This document shows, piece by piece, positions 11,690 to 26,500 of a DNA stretch of 64,000 nucleotides. The stretch lies in NCBI RefSeq assembly GCF_028389875.1, contig NC_084667.1, positions 58,878,570-58,942,569 on the forward strand, written 5' to 3'. A program made the position numbers and the translations under genes. The notes under the pieces were generated by a model, which did not search any database, was not told the DNA's origin, and saw nothing but the letters and a program-made list of their open reading frames with translations. This DNA is from Rhea pennata. Its lineage: Eukaryota > Chordata > Aves > Rheiformes > Rheidae. Each line of letters starts with the position of its first letter. Positions within the stretch are counted from its first letter, which is position 1.

Positions 11690-14600
11690 GTAAGAAGAGA
11701 AAACAATGTGATTTGTTTGGCCGAACAAACGCAACCTCCAAACAATTTACACTTTGCAAGTCTTGGGCTCAACAGAGATGCTAAAGAAATGAGCATCCCA
11801 TTAGGGACACTTGATCTCAACCTGAGGGCAGATCATCCATCATTGAACAGGCTGTTCTGTGGCCTCCACTTTGGTAGTTTAACTGTAAAAACCAGCCTAC
11901 CTGCAATCAGAATATCAACAAGTCAGTTCATGTATGGAAACTATGCAGAAGTGCCGTGCAGGCTAATCCTATGCTATTGTTGCATTGCTCTTCTGAATAG
12001 TTTCCGCTCTTCAGCTGTCAGACTGATGGTCTCCAGATTATACTTTATAGTTGAGTGCAAGGCCTTGATAAGTTGTTCCAATAAGTTATGTTTTTAAATC
12101 AAAAACAAAGATGATACACACATGGGCTGGTCATGAGAAATACAGTGAATCCACTGTATTCACAGATCCAGAATGGCTGGGGGCCACTGTTCCAGAATGT
12201 AGACTATTTTATAAATAAGTATTGTCAATTGTCCAGTTGGATTTGGGAGGAAGGGCTCTTCCATGATGGGAAATTAACAGTTCAGAACCTTGTTTCCTGT
12301 CTGGGAGACTGACTTGCAAAGGGACCTCCACAGATGCTTTTGCATCTTACACTTTCTATCCGTTTGTTTCTTTCCATCTGTATATCACAACAGTGGTATT
12401 GCAAGTATTGTTTTCTTCCCTTTCCCCCAAGGTGGGTCACTGTCATACATTTTGCCAGCATTAGATAATGGGTCATGGTCAAATCATAGTAACTACCATC
12501 AGCTTAGCTATCACCTTTCCGCAGGTGTGAGCAGAGCTTGATTTGAGCAATGTTCTCGTCTGCTTTTTCAAGGCAGAGGAATTACATGGCATCCAGGATA
12601 GACTGAGATGAGTCAATATGGCTCGACCTTTTGTCAGCCCAAATTTCTAGAGAAGAAAAGCTCTAAATCTACCGTGTAGCATGCATGGGGAATACATAGA
12701 AGGGCTGATGTTGTTCCATTGCTGTAACATGCTCCTCTGTGCTGTAAAGTTATTTACAGCTTCACACTGATACCCTGTGAGGTCAGTAAGCTGAATCTGA
12801 GCCCATCTATTCAGCTTTGCTGGTCCATTCAAAAGGTCACAGACTAAGAGCAACACAAAATATTAGGAGAAACTCTTTTTATCTTCTGCAATACAGAAGC
12901 TGGTGAATTGCATGAATAAGACCTGTCCTGTGCCCAATAACCAGTGACTGGCCTACTAGAGCAACTCTTTCAGAAGAGTTGAGAATCATGAGATAAATAT
13001 GGCAAGTGACGGAGACTCCACCATATGCCCCATTAAGCTGCATAATGGTTAATTGCCTTTCAATTGTTTTTCTTCAGTTACCAACTGGCTGATCCTGTAT
13101 TGCTAAATTAAAGATCCATTTAGCACCCAATATTACCTCCCTGAATAATTATCCAAGATGGTGATTAAATGGCATTTTCACTGTGATAAGCTAAACAGAA
13201 TATATTCTGTTAGTCTCTCATTGTGAGCACTTGGGCAAAAACAGGTTTTGTATTTATTTATGTAGAAGATATTAAGTTAATTGGCACAATCTCCTTTCCC
13301 TCTGAGTGTAGTGCAGCTGTACTCCATGTAGGCACTCATGAACTCTACGCATTATGTGATACATCAATAGTTAGGTTGTTTGGTGTTTTTCTGTCTTGAT
13401 AAGGATACCCACACACTGCACAGATTTTCTGGTGCATTTGGTATAAAATCTGTGTGCAGATAAGCCCAAAGGCATAAATTCTGGGCTATGGACCATTCCT
13501 TTGTCTCCTCCTTGAGTGCTCTCCAATCTTTCCATATCATTTTATGTGTGCACACCAGAAACAGTGGTCATACATGCCTAAATAATACCCCTTCCCTTCT
13601 CTTCAACATTTGTTTTACACCCAGTATCACGTCTCCCCCAGCCTCAACCAACAACCAGTCAATACCCCTCAGTTCAACCCCTGCCGGCAATCTGGCCTGA
13701 GGAGGCACGACACTAGCTCCAGCACAACCTGGCACTCTCTGAAGGCTGATGGGTGGGATTTATCAAGGCAAGCCAAACAAAGGAAGTGCCCAGGCCCCAC
13801 GCGAGACCTGAATGCCAGGAAAAAGCACATGTTTGGATCCCCCCTCCCAGTGCACATACCTTCCCAGACCATGCAGGGATAGCAGTATCTGCCACTTGGG
13901 AAACAAATGCTATTCGAGACAGCCAGTGTCTGACATTTCTTTGTTAGTTTATACGCAGGCTGTAAATGATCAGCTCAAAGATCCTGAACTGCCCCAGGCC
14001 AGTGAAGTCCACATACCATGCATACTTTGATATTTATGCATTTCCTCCACTGGCTTCCTGGGTGTTGCATTCCTGCCACCTCAGGGACTTCCTGAAACTG
14101 TGGCTAACCCCACATTGCCTCCTCAGTATCCTCCCACGTAGGGGCACTGAATGCTTTTCCATTCCCACTTCTCCCTCTTTCTACTTCCCAATACATGGCT
14201 TCTTTATGCCTTTTTCTTCATGGAGATGCCTGGGCTTTGGGTCCTATCCCAGAGCCCCTTCTCCTCTGCAGCTGAGGGGAGATTGCAGATGGCAATAACT
14301 GCAGAGCTGAGAAGCTGTGGCTTCTGATCCTCCAGTCCCTGTTTTTGATTGAGAGAAATCTAATGGCCATTGCCATTCACAGACATCCCAAAGTGTCTGG
14401 AACAGATAAGAGGCATCATTCAGAAGCTATTTGCTGTGCTAAGCATGCGCTGGAAATGTCCTTTCCAGCCCATTTGCTTGAAAATCACTGGTCTAATCAG
14501 TGATTTGGGCCCTGGGCTGGGAAGGGCAGCCAGCCACATATGGGGCAGTCACTCATCTGTTGCCTCCGCTCAAGGAAGCACTCAGCAATTTGGCCCCTGC

Positions 14601-17600
14601 AGCACAAGGAGACCTTGCAATACAAATCACTAGTGATAATCTCTGTAGTAATCCAGGAGCCAGTTAGTCATGACTTGAGTCAGGGATGTCTCTCAGAAAA
14701 CTCAGAATGGATAAGGTAGAGGGCACAAAATCAGGACAGGACTTGAGCCCAGGGATTGCCTAAGGTTATGTCTGAATTGTGAATGATCCCAAAATGTTTC
14801 AGAAGCATCTCCACAGCAGCATCTGCTTTCCCAGGGCTTTAGTCTCTGTGGAGGATGCCCTGGTGGGTGGACTGGGGGCTCAGATGACCCGAGGTGTGGG
14901 GAGGTGGCATATGCTGCTGAGCTCCCTCCAGCTGGACCCCTGGCCACCCTTCCTGTTTTCTCCAGCAACATGCAGAAATGCTCTTGCAGCCAGAGAAAGC
15001 AGGGGTCCAGCTGTACTGGAGTCACTGCTGCAGGAGCAGTACTGTGCAAGGCACACTGGTATGCTGAGAAACAAGGGCTAACAGAAATCCCTGCTGAGAA
15101 GGTGTATCAGTATCTGCCTCAGCTGCCAATTCTACTTCAGTCCTAAACTAAAAGCGGGGCAAAGCCAGACTCAGTTTTATGCAGCCTGAGACCCCAATGC
15201 CTTCTGTGCAGCCTTCATTAGACATTGCTTGAGGTTTTCCTTCAGGGCTATGGTTTTTGTTTTTGTTTTGTTTGAATATTTCCTATCTCCACAACTAGTC
15301 ATTTAAAGACATGTAGTTGTGCAGTAATTGCATTTCCACTGCTTTTCTCTTCTGTGGCCAAGACTTGGAGATACCAGAGGGGATCAGTCTTGCATGCACT
15401 TCTGGGATCTGCCTACTCAGACCAGTCCTGCAAGGCCCTTAATGGGGATCTTCTATTGTTACAGGCCTGTCAAGCACATAATATTTACTTTGCCCTCTAT
15501 TTTTTTTTTCTTTTTTAGTAATGGAAATAAATGAACTTATTCAAAAACGGCAACTTTTGGAAGCATTTGAAAGCATCAAGTACTTGGAAGATGAGGTGAT
15601 AGCTGAAAGGGATGCTGACAAATACAAAGACAACCCCCAAGAGTTTGCTAGGAAATCCAAGGATGTGGATTTGCTTTATAATTCCATTACAAGTACAATA
15701 CAGTCCATCGTGGTAGGAACACTGGAGCATCCCACTGTAGAGGAGACCATGCTGGCATCCTTGGTGACTTTAATTGCCAATGAAGAAGCAGCTCATCCTG
15801 ACGCAAGTTACACTGCTGGTCCTGGGTCAGACTTGCTTGGCATACCCAGAAAGTGGAGGGAGGAGTGGAGGGAAGCTATCAATGAGAGCGCTAGAAGGAG
15901 AGTCGTGAGCGTACCCATGGCATCAAAGGAAGAAGACAGTTCTTGGCTTGATCTCCACTTAGGTTTCCTCAGGAAACACCTGAGCAAAGATTTACTGAAA
16001 GTCAAGTTTGCAGTAAAAAAGTGTTATCCAGAGGATTATAGGGTGTGTGACATTTATGTGGAGGCTTTTCACAAGGCCATTGCTTCCCACTTGCAAGATC
16101 TCTCCCAAAGACCCTTGGAATTCAATGAGCTCTACGCCTTGCTCGACTGGGTTGCTAACACATACCTGAGGTAAGCTGCTGTTGTTCGCTTCACTGTCTT
16201 GGCCACTTCTGGAGAATAACAGGGCTGTATGATGCTTTGAAAGCATGTAACTATATTCAGTTTCCTGTGTGAGCAAAAGAAATGCAATCACTTATACAGT
16301 AGAGCCTGATAACTAATCTACTAATGGATAGGGACAAAAGTTTGTAGATAAAATACTTGCTATGTTTCACAGATCTCAATTACCCTGTTTCTCCCTCCCT
16401 CTCTAACTTGCTCTTCTCATAAACCGGGAAGCTTCCTCTTCAAGTGCTGCATTGCAACTCTAATAATTCTTGCTCCCCCTGTGGAAATGTTTGGCAAGGT
16501 ACAACAGCTACTCAGTGACTTTTCCAGGCACAGTAAGTGGCCTGTGGGGGAGCCCTCCATCCTTTCTGTTTCATTAAAACATTTGGAAACAAACTACTCC
16601 CTCCCCCCCCCAACCATGTTCGGTGGTCACAGTCAACTTGTGGAGCTGCCAAGGCGACACTATATGAAATTAGTCACATTAAAACAAAGGTTCTGGCTCA
16701 GACATGTGAACAAGTTGAATGAGACAGAAGTATTTTAGGACCTCTTAAAGCTCCCTGTAATTCAGTGATGGCCAAAATATTCTAGCAGCTGGATGGACAA
16801 ACATATCAAAAACCAGGGCACTCTGAGAGTGTGAATGTAAAGGCAGGAAATCTTCACAATAGCAAAAAAACTTGTGATGCTGGACTTTGCCTTCTTTTAG
16901 AGCCAAAGGAAACATCCAATATAGGCACCTATAGAAGATCCAGATGTTATGTGGCCTCATTTCTTCTCTGGTCACTTGCGTTGAGTTACTAAGGCACACA
17001 CCACAGCCCCAGCCCTAAAGAGCTCACAGAGAAAAATCCAGCAGAAATATACAGTGGGGAGTGAAGAGGGAAAGAAACAACGTGCAGGGGAAGTGCGTTC
17101 ACTCATGAGCACATGAGAACAACCATGTCAGGCCAAAATCACGTTTAGCCCCACAACTAGTCTCCAGGAATTGCCCAAACCAGATGTCTAACACAAACAC
17201 AAACCAGACAACCTCCCTCATCAGGCTGAGCTTCTTTCTGCTGAGCTCCCACTCTGCACCTGCCTGACTTTGTACAGTGCAATCCTCATCTACCTCGGAT
17301 CCGAACCTAACCACGTACTTGGTAGTGGTTTGAAGATGGGAACCCTGTGGGTGGTTGAGTGAAGGAACAGGTTGTTTATGGATACTGCCTTTGCAGCTCT
17401 CTTCCTTGCTAACCAGGTGACTGTGCAATTTATGCCCCACATTAATCAAATACATGAATATTTTCCCTTCTCTCCTCTCCACATTTATCACACTGAAAAA
17501 TGTGATGCTTCCGCAGTCCACGGACAAATTGTGGGATAGCACATGCTATCAGTTGTACAGGCTAATAGTGGGTTTCTTGCTGTAGAGTGAGAAACACAAG

Positions 17601-20545
17601 CCTTCCCTCTCTTCCCCTGCCTCCCCACTAATCAGCATGGTAATCTAGAGGAAAGAGAGTGGTGAAGCCACGTGTCAGCTGAGCACACTTTGGAGTCAGA
17701 TTCTGTAGCTGAACGTCCACCCACCACTTCCATATGTGGAGGAAACACTGCAATTCCCCGTGTCCCAAGCACGTGCACGCTTACCAGTGCGCTTACTGAC
17801 CTTCGCACTCTGACCTGCTCCATGATCTCACCTTGTTAGGGATAACACATAGACTAACATAAGCTATGATGTGACACAAGAGCAGAGCAAGGGAAAACAG
17901 CTAACTCCAAAGCAGCACGCTGTCGGAGGAACTACCCTGAAAGGCATTTCACAAGCTCATAGTCAAATGAATCAGCTTCATGTTGTTTATTTAAAAAAGT
18001 AAATTCTCATAGCACTTTTCATGTCCAAACAACTCAGAAGTCTCATGATTTCTAAGGTGGGCTGGAACCTCAGATCATTTTGATTTTGAATAATTAGGAT
18101 TTTGAATAGCAAGGAAAGATTTTCTTGTTAAAGCTTGAAAACAAGCATCACAGTTTAAACTTTAAGTATATTTCTCACAGCTTAATAATTATGTAGCTCA
18201 TGCCACATGAATATTCCATCAGTTTACTCACTCCAAGGCAACATAATTTGTTCATTTGAATCTTTCCAGTGAACTCCTTATGGGTCACCCAGATCTCAAA
18301 CCAGAAGTTAAAACAGAAAACCTCTCCCTGTTGTTAACACCAGCTGATTGGGATAAACTGAAAAATGACTACATTATTTCTGTAAAGGTAAGATTTTTGC
18401 CCTTGCTTTCATATGTCTGTTACACAGGGCACAGGAACTCCAGCCTCTAAGGCAGAGGTTTCTTATGGCTGTATTATGATTTCTAGTCCTGTGAGATGTT
18501 GAGTCCTGTCAGCTCCCGCTGGTGTGGAGCACTCAGCACCATGCAGGATGACCTTTTAATCAAAAGCAGAGATGTTGTGAGCACTGAGTTTTGGACGAAA
18601 GCAGCTGTCTAAATGCTGGGCCTGAACCTGATAGTTACAGGCACGGAGACCCAAAGTAACTGTACCAGACTCATACAGTATGACCTAGGTCTACCAGAAG
18701 TTCAGAGCTGTGCTTCATCAGATTAAATATGATGATCTGTGGCAAAATATTGTTAAGTTAGAAATATTAGTTGCTAGTATTAGAGCGTGTGAGATTCTTT
18801 GGCACATCTGAACCATAAGATGTGGTATGGGCAGATTATTTTGGGTACAGCTAGGCATCTCTCCACCTGAGAATGTCTCCATGGTCCAGGGCCTTTGAGA
18901 AAGTCCCATTGGCAGATGCCTTTCTGCTCGTCCTTAGCTGGGACTCTAGGTCAGCCTGTCTGAGGATCATGCCCAGCAGCAGTAGTTGCTTCCCAACACT
19001 ACGAAGCCTAATTGCTTTCCTGAGTCCTTGCAGGGTTCAGACATATTTTTGAAAATCATTTCTGAAACAAGGCACTTTTCAAGGTGAGCTCAAGATATCC
19101 AGACCAACAAAATTAGTATTACTCCATCTTGCTGGTAAGGAACATTTTGTTTCACCAGCAACAAGACTGATCTATCATCTGGGACTGAACAGTGCTCCCC
19201 CTTACACAAGTAGCTGTAGAGCCAGAAAGGACCGGTTGGGTCTTTTATTCTGACCTTGTGTATAACGCATGCTGGAGGAATTTGCAATCAAGCAATGAAA
19301 CAGCTGACTGAGCCAGAGTGTAGCTGTAGACAGGCAGTCCAAATCTGCTGCAGTAAATTACTCGGAGGATTAAGTACCTTCCTTACAAAGGCATAGCACA
19401 GATCTCCCTGTCAGGGGAGTTATTCTCCCTTGATTTGGAAGCAACATATCCTCACACAGTACAGCTCTCCTGATTTTTCCCTGAGATCCTGTGTAGTCCA
19501 AAAGGGTCTGAACAAGACCTTTGATTCTGCTTGTCTTTTTACACTGAACACGAGTCTTGCATGTGTGTAAGTTAAGCAAAATGCAGGATGCTGCCTCCAT
19601 GCCTGTAATTTTGGGCATGATGCAGGCCCTCTTTTGCCTCCCATGGAGCGGTCAGCACAGGGGAGCCCAGAGGAAAGGTTAAGTCCTTGGTTACAACGTG
19701 CTGAACTCACATCAGTACTTTGGTGGTACTTTGCACCACCATCGGCGCCTGCTGCCGCTCCCATGGCAGCACAACACGGTCATCCAAGGACTTCCCTGCG
19801 GACCCGCTTCTGCTTTCCCATGCACTGTTTTACATGGCATAGCCTTACTCATGCTTGGTTTTTATCCTGAGCTGCATGTTTTCTTCCTACATTTAACATC
19901 TAGGGGAAAATCAAAAGCTATTTTGGAAACATCCTGAAACTGGAAATCACAGAAAAGTGGGAGCAGGAAGTTCAGCCGGAAGTGGAGGAAAACCTATACA
20001 ACTCATCGCTGTCCTTTGATATTCAAACGGTATTTAATTAGCTTGTGTAAAGTGTACGGTTCTCTTTGATTCCAAGGAAACTGAAACGTTATCTTCTGGT
20101 ATGTAGGTACTGCCTCCTGTGATAATTTATGTTAGTCACGCACTCACAGAATACATTAGCAGAGAAAATGCCGTTTATTACAACTTTTAGCTCTACCATT
20201 TGCCTTCTAGCTGCAAATTAAACCTGCTGTCAATTGTATCAGCAACATAATAGGCAACTGATTTTAAAGTCTTTAAATCTCTTTGATTAGAAAGAAGAAA
20301 GAAAAAAGGACAGAAAGAAAAGGTTTGTTAGAAAAGCCCCTTCATTGAAAGAGCTACTTTGTCCCAGGGCTGCGGCAGCCTCAGAAAGGCTGTAGGCAGT
20401 GACAGCCACTCCAGTTTAAACAGTACAAAAAAACAAAAGTTCCTGCTAGTTTTAGGGACTACAGGGTAATAAATCCAGGAGGGGTTTGGGTTCGTTTCCC
20501 TCACTTTTCAAAGGGTTGAGTCATTTCAATTAAATAACACACACA

Positions 20546-20580
<35 letters not shown>

Positions 20581-23500
20581 AGAGGGAGAAAATGAACAAA
20601 AGAAAGAAAATCAAAGAGTTTTGCCTGCTGCCATGACTCATTTTCCACAGATGAATATTATACGTTTTTTTGATCACTAAGAAGGCAGATCTGAATTGGA
20701 TTAGCAGATGGGTAGGATGTCACAGAAAGCACTAGAGCGGGATCGTAACTGGCCAGCTTTTCAGCCGCAGATGATGCAGTGTAGACAGGATTGGGAAGGG
20801 ACAGGGTGGATAAGCTGCAGAAATGTGGCTGGGAACAGGTCTGGGCACTGGCAAAATTTCGAGGATTCCCCATGGGACCACTGCAGAGCTTCTGAGCAGG
20901 GGCAGCACAGCCATGAGTGGTTGTGCAGGACCCTGCTGGGCCAGCAGTTATAGCCACCCACAGCACTGGCACCCAGGAAAGAGGGGGGACAGCTCCCTCT
21001 CATTTGCCCTAGCATGTGCTGGGCCCTATTTGGGGGATTGGGCCCTCCACAAATCTCCAGGAAGAGAACAACTGAATCAGGGCAGCTCAGAGCTCCAGTC
21101 AACAACGCTTATAACTCACGTTCAGCCAGCACAAGGCTCCTGGTATATTAGACAGCAATGATTTTGCCATAAATCAGTTTATGCATCTTGGCCCATTCTG
21201 GATTATTGTTTTTAAAATTGCCAGAGAATAATGAAAAATGCCTGGCAACACTCTGCTTTTCCTTCTTTGTTAGGCAAGTCATTAATGTTTTTATTAACAA
21301 AAGCTGCATGAGATCATTGCAAAGGAGGTTTCTCTCATGCTTGTGCCATTCATTGGAGTTTTGTCTTGCCCTTTTCTAGATCATTGCAGAGCACATGAAG
21401 GCATCCAAAGCAATCAGCAGAAGTCTGGAAATGAAAACGCTTGAGCTCTGCCTGGCAGAACTGCATGAATTCATAGCAAGGTCATCACTGCTCTCGGTAG
21501 CACATTCCTTCCAAATGAGTACCATGTTTGTAAGAAAAACAGGGAAAAGGTCCATGCACTGGGCCAAATGTTGGCATTGAGCAGGCATGGATCTGCTCCT
21601 AGGAGAACTAGAGATCACAATAACCCCAGTAATGAGCAAGCTGCAAAACAATTTAGGCAGAGTCATAAACAGACCCAGATGGGAATCTTGCGAGTTGCAC
21701 AGTCTGGTGCCATAGCTGCAGGAAGGAGCTGCTGGCTGGAGAGAGATTTCTGCCCCTTCTGTTCAGGACACTTGCTGTGCTGGACACTGGTCACTCACCG
21801 TGCCAATAATGAGTAAGCAGCACTTGACAGGGCATGGGCCCAGGCACTGCTTTGGTGACAGTATTGAATAAATATCCTCTTCTTAGGCTGCTGATCTAGG
21901 AAGCAAGTCTTGCCTAGAGGGTTATCATCTCATGGATCCCATGATTATAGGCAGAGAAACGGCTGATCAGACCTTCATCATTAACTCTCTCTTACACCCA
22001 TGTCCAGAACGTGTATATTGAGGTTGCTTTCTGAATCTTCTAGAAATTTACTCAGATACAGAAGGACACATTAACTTGCCTCTGTGCTGATGTAGTATTT
22101 TTCTGCTTGGGAGCAGTCCCTGAGTTATGGCTCCAGACCTTAAATCTTGTCACATGCTTTGGGAATGCTCCCAGGAAAGGTTTTTGGCTCATAAATGAAG
22201 TAATCCTTTCCTCATCTTGGGACAGCTACAAGCTGCCTCCTCCACAGCTTCTTGGTTGTGTTTCAAGGGGAGTTGTACCCACTCTCTGGAGCAGCACTTT
22301 GGAGAGGAGAAAGGACATTCAGCATGAATCAACTCCAAAGTGAGACTAAAAATACTTCTGCATTAACCTTTGAAATTTCACACCTCCGGAAGGCGCTGAG
22401 TGGGTAGTTTGCTAATAGACGTTTTACAGAATCAAGTGTGGGGGAGCATGAACGCTGCTTTCTGCGAACGTGAAGTTGTGGAATGACAGGTATTTAAGAT
22501 ATGTGAAAGGCAATGCTTTTCCATTTGAAAGCTCATCTTTAATACCACGACTATCTAAGCTTGTCTCCAGGATCCTGGCTGAATAGGGCCATTCAAACTA
22601 GCTATTTGGCTTTGAAGCCTTGTTTTTTTAGAAAAAAATGTAGTATTTACTGATGTTCCCCCCCCTTTTTTTTTTGTATAACAAAATTGATGTAAAGCAC
22701 AAGCCTTCTACAAGGGCAGCAAAAACACCTAGGTGGAAGGGTCACTGAAACTTAAGATTTCTCTCTTCTCTTAAACAACAAATGCAAGGGTAAGTGGCTA
22801 AGGCCAGCCTGAGCAAATTGCTTTGGATCAATAGTGAAACAAAGCACCAGAGACTCAAAAAGCCCCTGCCAGAGCATGCTCCCTCCTGCAGTCTGTGTGG
22901 ACTTGACTGTAAGATGACTGTCAAAACCATAAAAGCTGCAGTACACAGAAAACAGATACCTAATATATCATGCTGAGAATAAGGGGGGACAGAATAGGTG
23001 TGTTGCCTCATTCATATTCAGCTTCTGTAGTAAAAGGAGCCCTGAGTTAAATCTCTTCCTTGTGTGCTTAAGAGGCCATGTATCATGTTGCCCCAAAAGC
23101 CAGAGAAATGACTGCCCAAATGTACGAGACCAAGTATCAGTAATGCAGTTAATTGCTTACGGTAAAGAAAGTCAGAAATTTCACCCATGAGCTTTCATGT
23201 ATAAAGATTACTGGAATCTCTCCAAAACTGTACTGCTTACACGTTCAAGTGAGTATATACTAAACCAATAATTATCTACTATATATTCCCCTCTAATGCA
23301 CATGCATGTTAAGACAACTGAAAAAAAAAAAAGTCTGCATACACAGAGGACAGATTGGGCCAGCACTGAATATCTTTTGACATCCTTATGTACACAGAAT
23401 GTGAATAATCCTGTTCCGGCTGGTTTCTGGCCCTGCTGCAGTTAGTCTTACCTGCATTTCTATTGCAGATTTGGGGAAGAATTCATGGAGTGGAACTCTT

Positions 23501-26500
23501 CCAGAGACAGTCCGATTTTTGCATCCTATTTTGCTGCCTACATCAACAGCTTCCATGACCTGGTGTAAGTCTGCTCTTCCCTTGTTAAGCTGCTGTGTTT
23601 CTTGGAGGGATTTGGATGGGTCTCAGTGTATCACAAGGAAAAACCAAATAGTGTCATGCTGGAGTCGGCAGCAAAGAACGTCCTTCAGTGTAATTGCAGG
23701 GAAAGAACTGAGTTACACCAAGAATGAATTTGGCTTTTTAGGAATGGGTCAGCATTGCTGGTCAAGTGGAGATCAGAGCTCATTTTCTAGTCCACTCTCA
23801 TCTCTCACTGATGATATTTAGGCAGCACACACTCAGAGACAAGCATATACAAATGGGCCTGGACACAGCCCAAGCCCTCATACATGCCAAGTGGCTTTGG
23901 TCTAAAATGTGCCCTGCAGCCCCGTCTGCCAGCAATATCCCAAGCTCGTGTATTCCTAGGTGCAGTGTGGATGCTTTAGGCAGCCTGCAGTGGGGATGAG
24001 AAGCATCAAGTGCTGCATGCACGTGCTCTGTCTCTAGTCCATGCTTCACCTCATGGTGGGGATGTTCCCTAAGGGTTTCACAGTAAAAGAAATTAATAAT
24101 ACTTTTGAGAATAAGGATGAAGAAATGGAAGCAGGGAAGGATCTGGTGCTTGAATGAAAGCTTTCAACTCATTTTCAGCCTGTCTTTTTCAGCTTTAGAG
24201 GGAGTTCTTTCATTTTTTGTTTTTGAGCAATATAAAACCAGCAGCACAGTCTCACTGCTGCTTTTGGCACAAGGCTTCAGGAAATTCTGTGAAAGCACTC
24301 AACCTGCAAATAAACCTTTGCCATAACTGCTGGTAGCAGCAGTTTCTAGGGCTTTGCATATGTTAAGAATTAGCTACTTAATGCTGTGCTTTCAGAAGGG
24401 CTCTGATGCATGGTTTTCCCCTCTGTATAGCTAGAGCGTCTGCTTCCAGGAGAGGGCAGTTTTCCTGACATGCCGGAAAGTACCAGGCAGTGAGCGTCCA
24501 GAGGTCTGGTCCTTCAGCCTAGTACCACGGTACAAGGCAACCCTGTAGCTTCCCACCCGCAGCTGCTGCTGCCCAGGGTAGAGCTGCCACAGACCTTCAG
24601 TGCCAGTGCCAGAAGGGACTGGGGACATTGAGATGGTACCTTCCCTGGGAAGACAATGTGCAGAGACACCAGACACAGCTCACTGGGGCTACCTGATTAG
24701 CTTTGCACCAGCCTTGTCTACAGCTACAAATGGTTTGTGCAAAACCTACCCCAGGCGGCCTTTGAAAACAGGGCCAAGGTTGTGTCCTCATTTATCCGAT
24801 GTCTCAAAAAAGGCTCCAGTCATGTCATCCCAGAGGTGACAAAAGACGGGGGCACATCAAATCCTACAGATCTGTGTGATGTCCCTGGGACCACAACAGG
24901 TCAGAAAATTTCCCATGGGCTTCAGGTAGTAGCTGGGCTGTAAAGAGGGGAGGACTAAGCCCAGGGGTGCTTTGGCTTCTGGGGCAGTCCCTGACATGCA
25001 GGTGCTGCTTTGGTGGCTGACCTGGTCAGCAAACAGGCCGCTAATGTGTGAGAGCACAGGCGTCTTAGGAAATGTTTTTTCACTGAGTTTCTGGTGGTCA
25101 TCTCCACTCAGCAGATGCTTGCTCCTGGAGGTGAGCCAGCAGCTCCTGAAGTGGGGGGTGGGGGTCTGCAACCAGTGACCAATCCCCACAAGTGGCTACT
25201 GGAAAGACCAGCCTTTGGCCTTGCAGTGCCAGCCAGGCTGGAGAGCAGGGACTGGGGATTGGCTCCCTGGATGGCCCCACTCTGGCAACCCTCAACCATC
25301 CCTCCTCTTTCTACCATGACTGAAAATGTTATCTCCAGCTTACGTGCCTGCGTTTCTGCCTGGCATGATCAGTGACAAGGGGATATATGTCATATATTGG
25401 TCAGGCTGGTGCAGAGGGTTTCGTGTTGCAGCTATTCCTGTTGCTCCAGCCCTGAGTAAGCACTACCGTCAGAAAGTCTCTAGATGGCACGGTCTCTCCA
25501 GAAATGCTATTCTCTCCCACGCTGCCAGGAAGCACCTGACCCACTGAGCAGCTGACTCCAGCACAGTTTCTCTATCCAAGTCCTGCCTCCTTAGGAAGTT
25601 GCTCCCTAATTCCCTGCTGAGGAGTTGTAAGGTGGCAAAGGGAGTAGCTAACGTGGAGTTGGCAAGAACTCCTGTGCTCAATTAGCTCTGCTGGGTTTAT
25701 TCCTGCATTGGGTTAAAAATAACAACTGTGGTGCTGGGTTGCTGGGATGAGACAGGCAAGACCACACACCTAGGTACCTGATAGCATGATTTTAGGGATG
25801 CTGGAAGCAGACTTCAGGTGTTCAGCATTAGCTTGGCTTTAGTTACAGATCTGAGCCCTCAGCTTGGGACAAGAGGTTTGTTTTGTTGCATTTTGTTGCA
25901 TTTTGAACTCAACTGATTCAGCTGATAGCAGAGCCAGGCCTTTCCTCTGCAGAAAGTAGTAAACCTCCTGCTCAGCCTGTGTCTGCACTAACCTCTTCCT
26001 GACAAAATGTTCTCTCACTTTGACCTTTCCATTTTCCTGGGAAATCTGATAAGAGGGCAGGAATTTCCTGACAAAACCCTTTTATCAAAAATTACCCGTT
26101 TGTCAAGATCAAATCTTCATGCAGGAACTTTAGCTCCAGTGAAACTGTAATTGAGAAAGACCCCTGGAACTGCCAGCCCCTACACAGCTGGACCAGGAAC
26201 CAGCAACTCCTATGTGGCCTCGCTGCCATGTCCTCTGAGATGGGCATCTGAGTTTGCGCTGGTTTCCACACAAAGCTTTGTAAGATCAGAAGTCCTACCA
26301 GGTGCACAGTAGAACAACTGAAATCATGGATACATGCATAGGATGGAAAAACTGTGTGCCTATTTCAACTAGAAATTAGAATTTCTTTGGGATTTCTCTA
26401 CTTGTTCATTGGAGATTGTACTTGACAGACCTTAAGTTTCTCATCCCTCAGTTAATCCAACTACTCCAATTGGTGTTAATCCAGTAAGAGTATGGCAAAA

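Noticed and set aside
21481-21580. Extension of EXOC3L4 exon 5 to the stop at 21580 as the normal end of the gene
   Set aside because: Six further exons downstream continue the Sec6 domain in frame with correct phases, so this can only be an alternative product.
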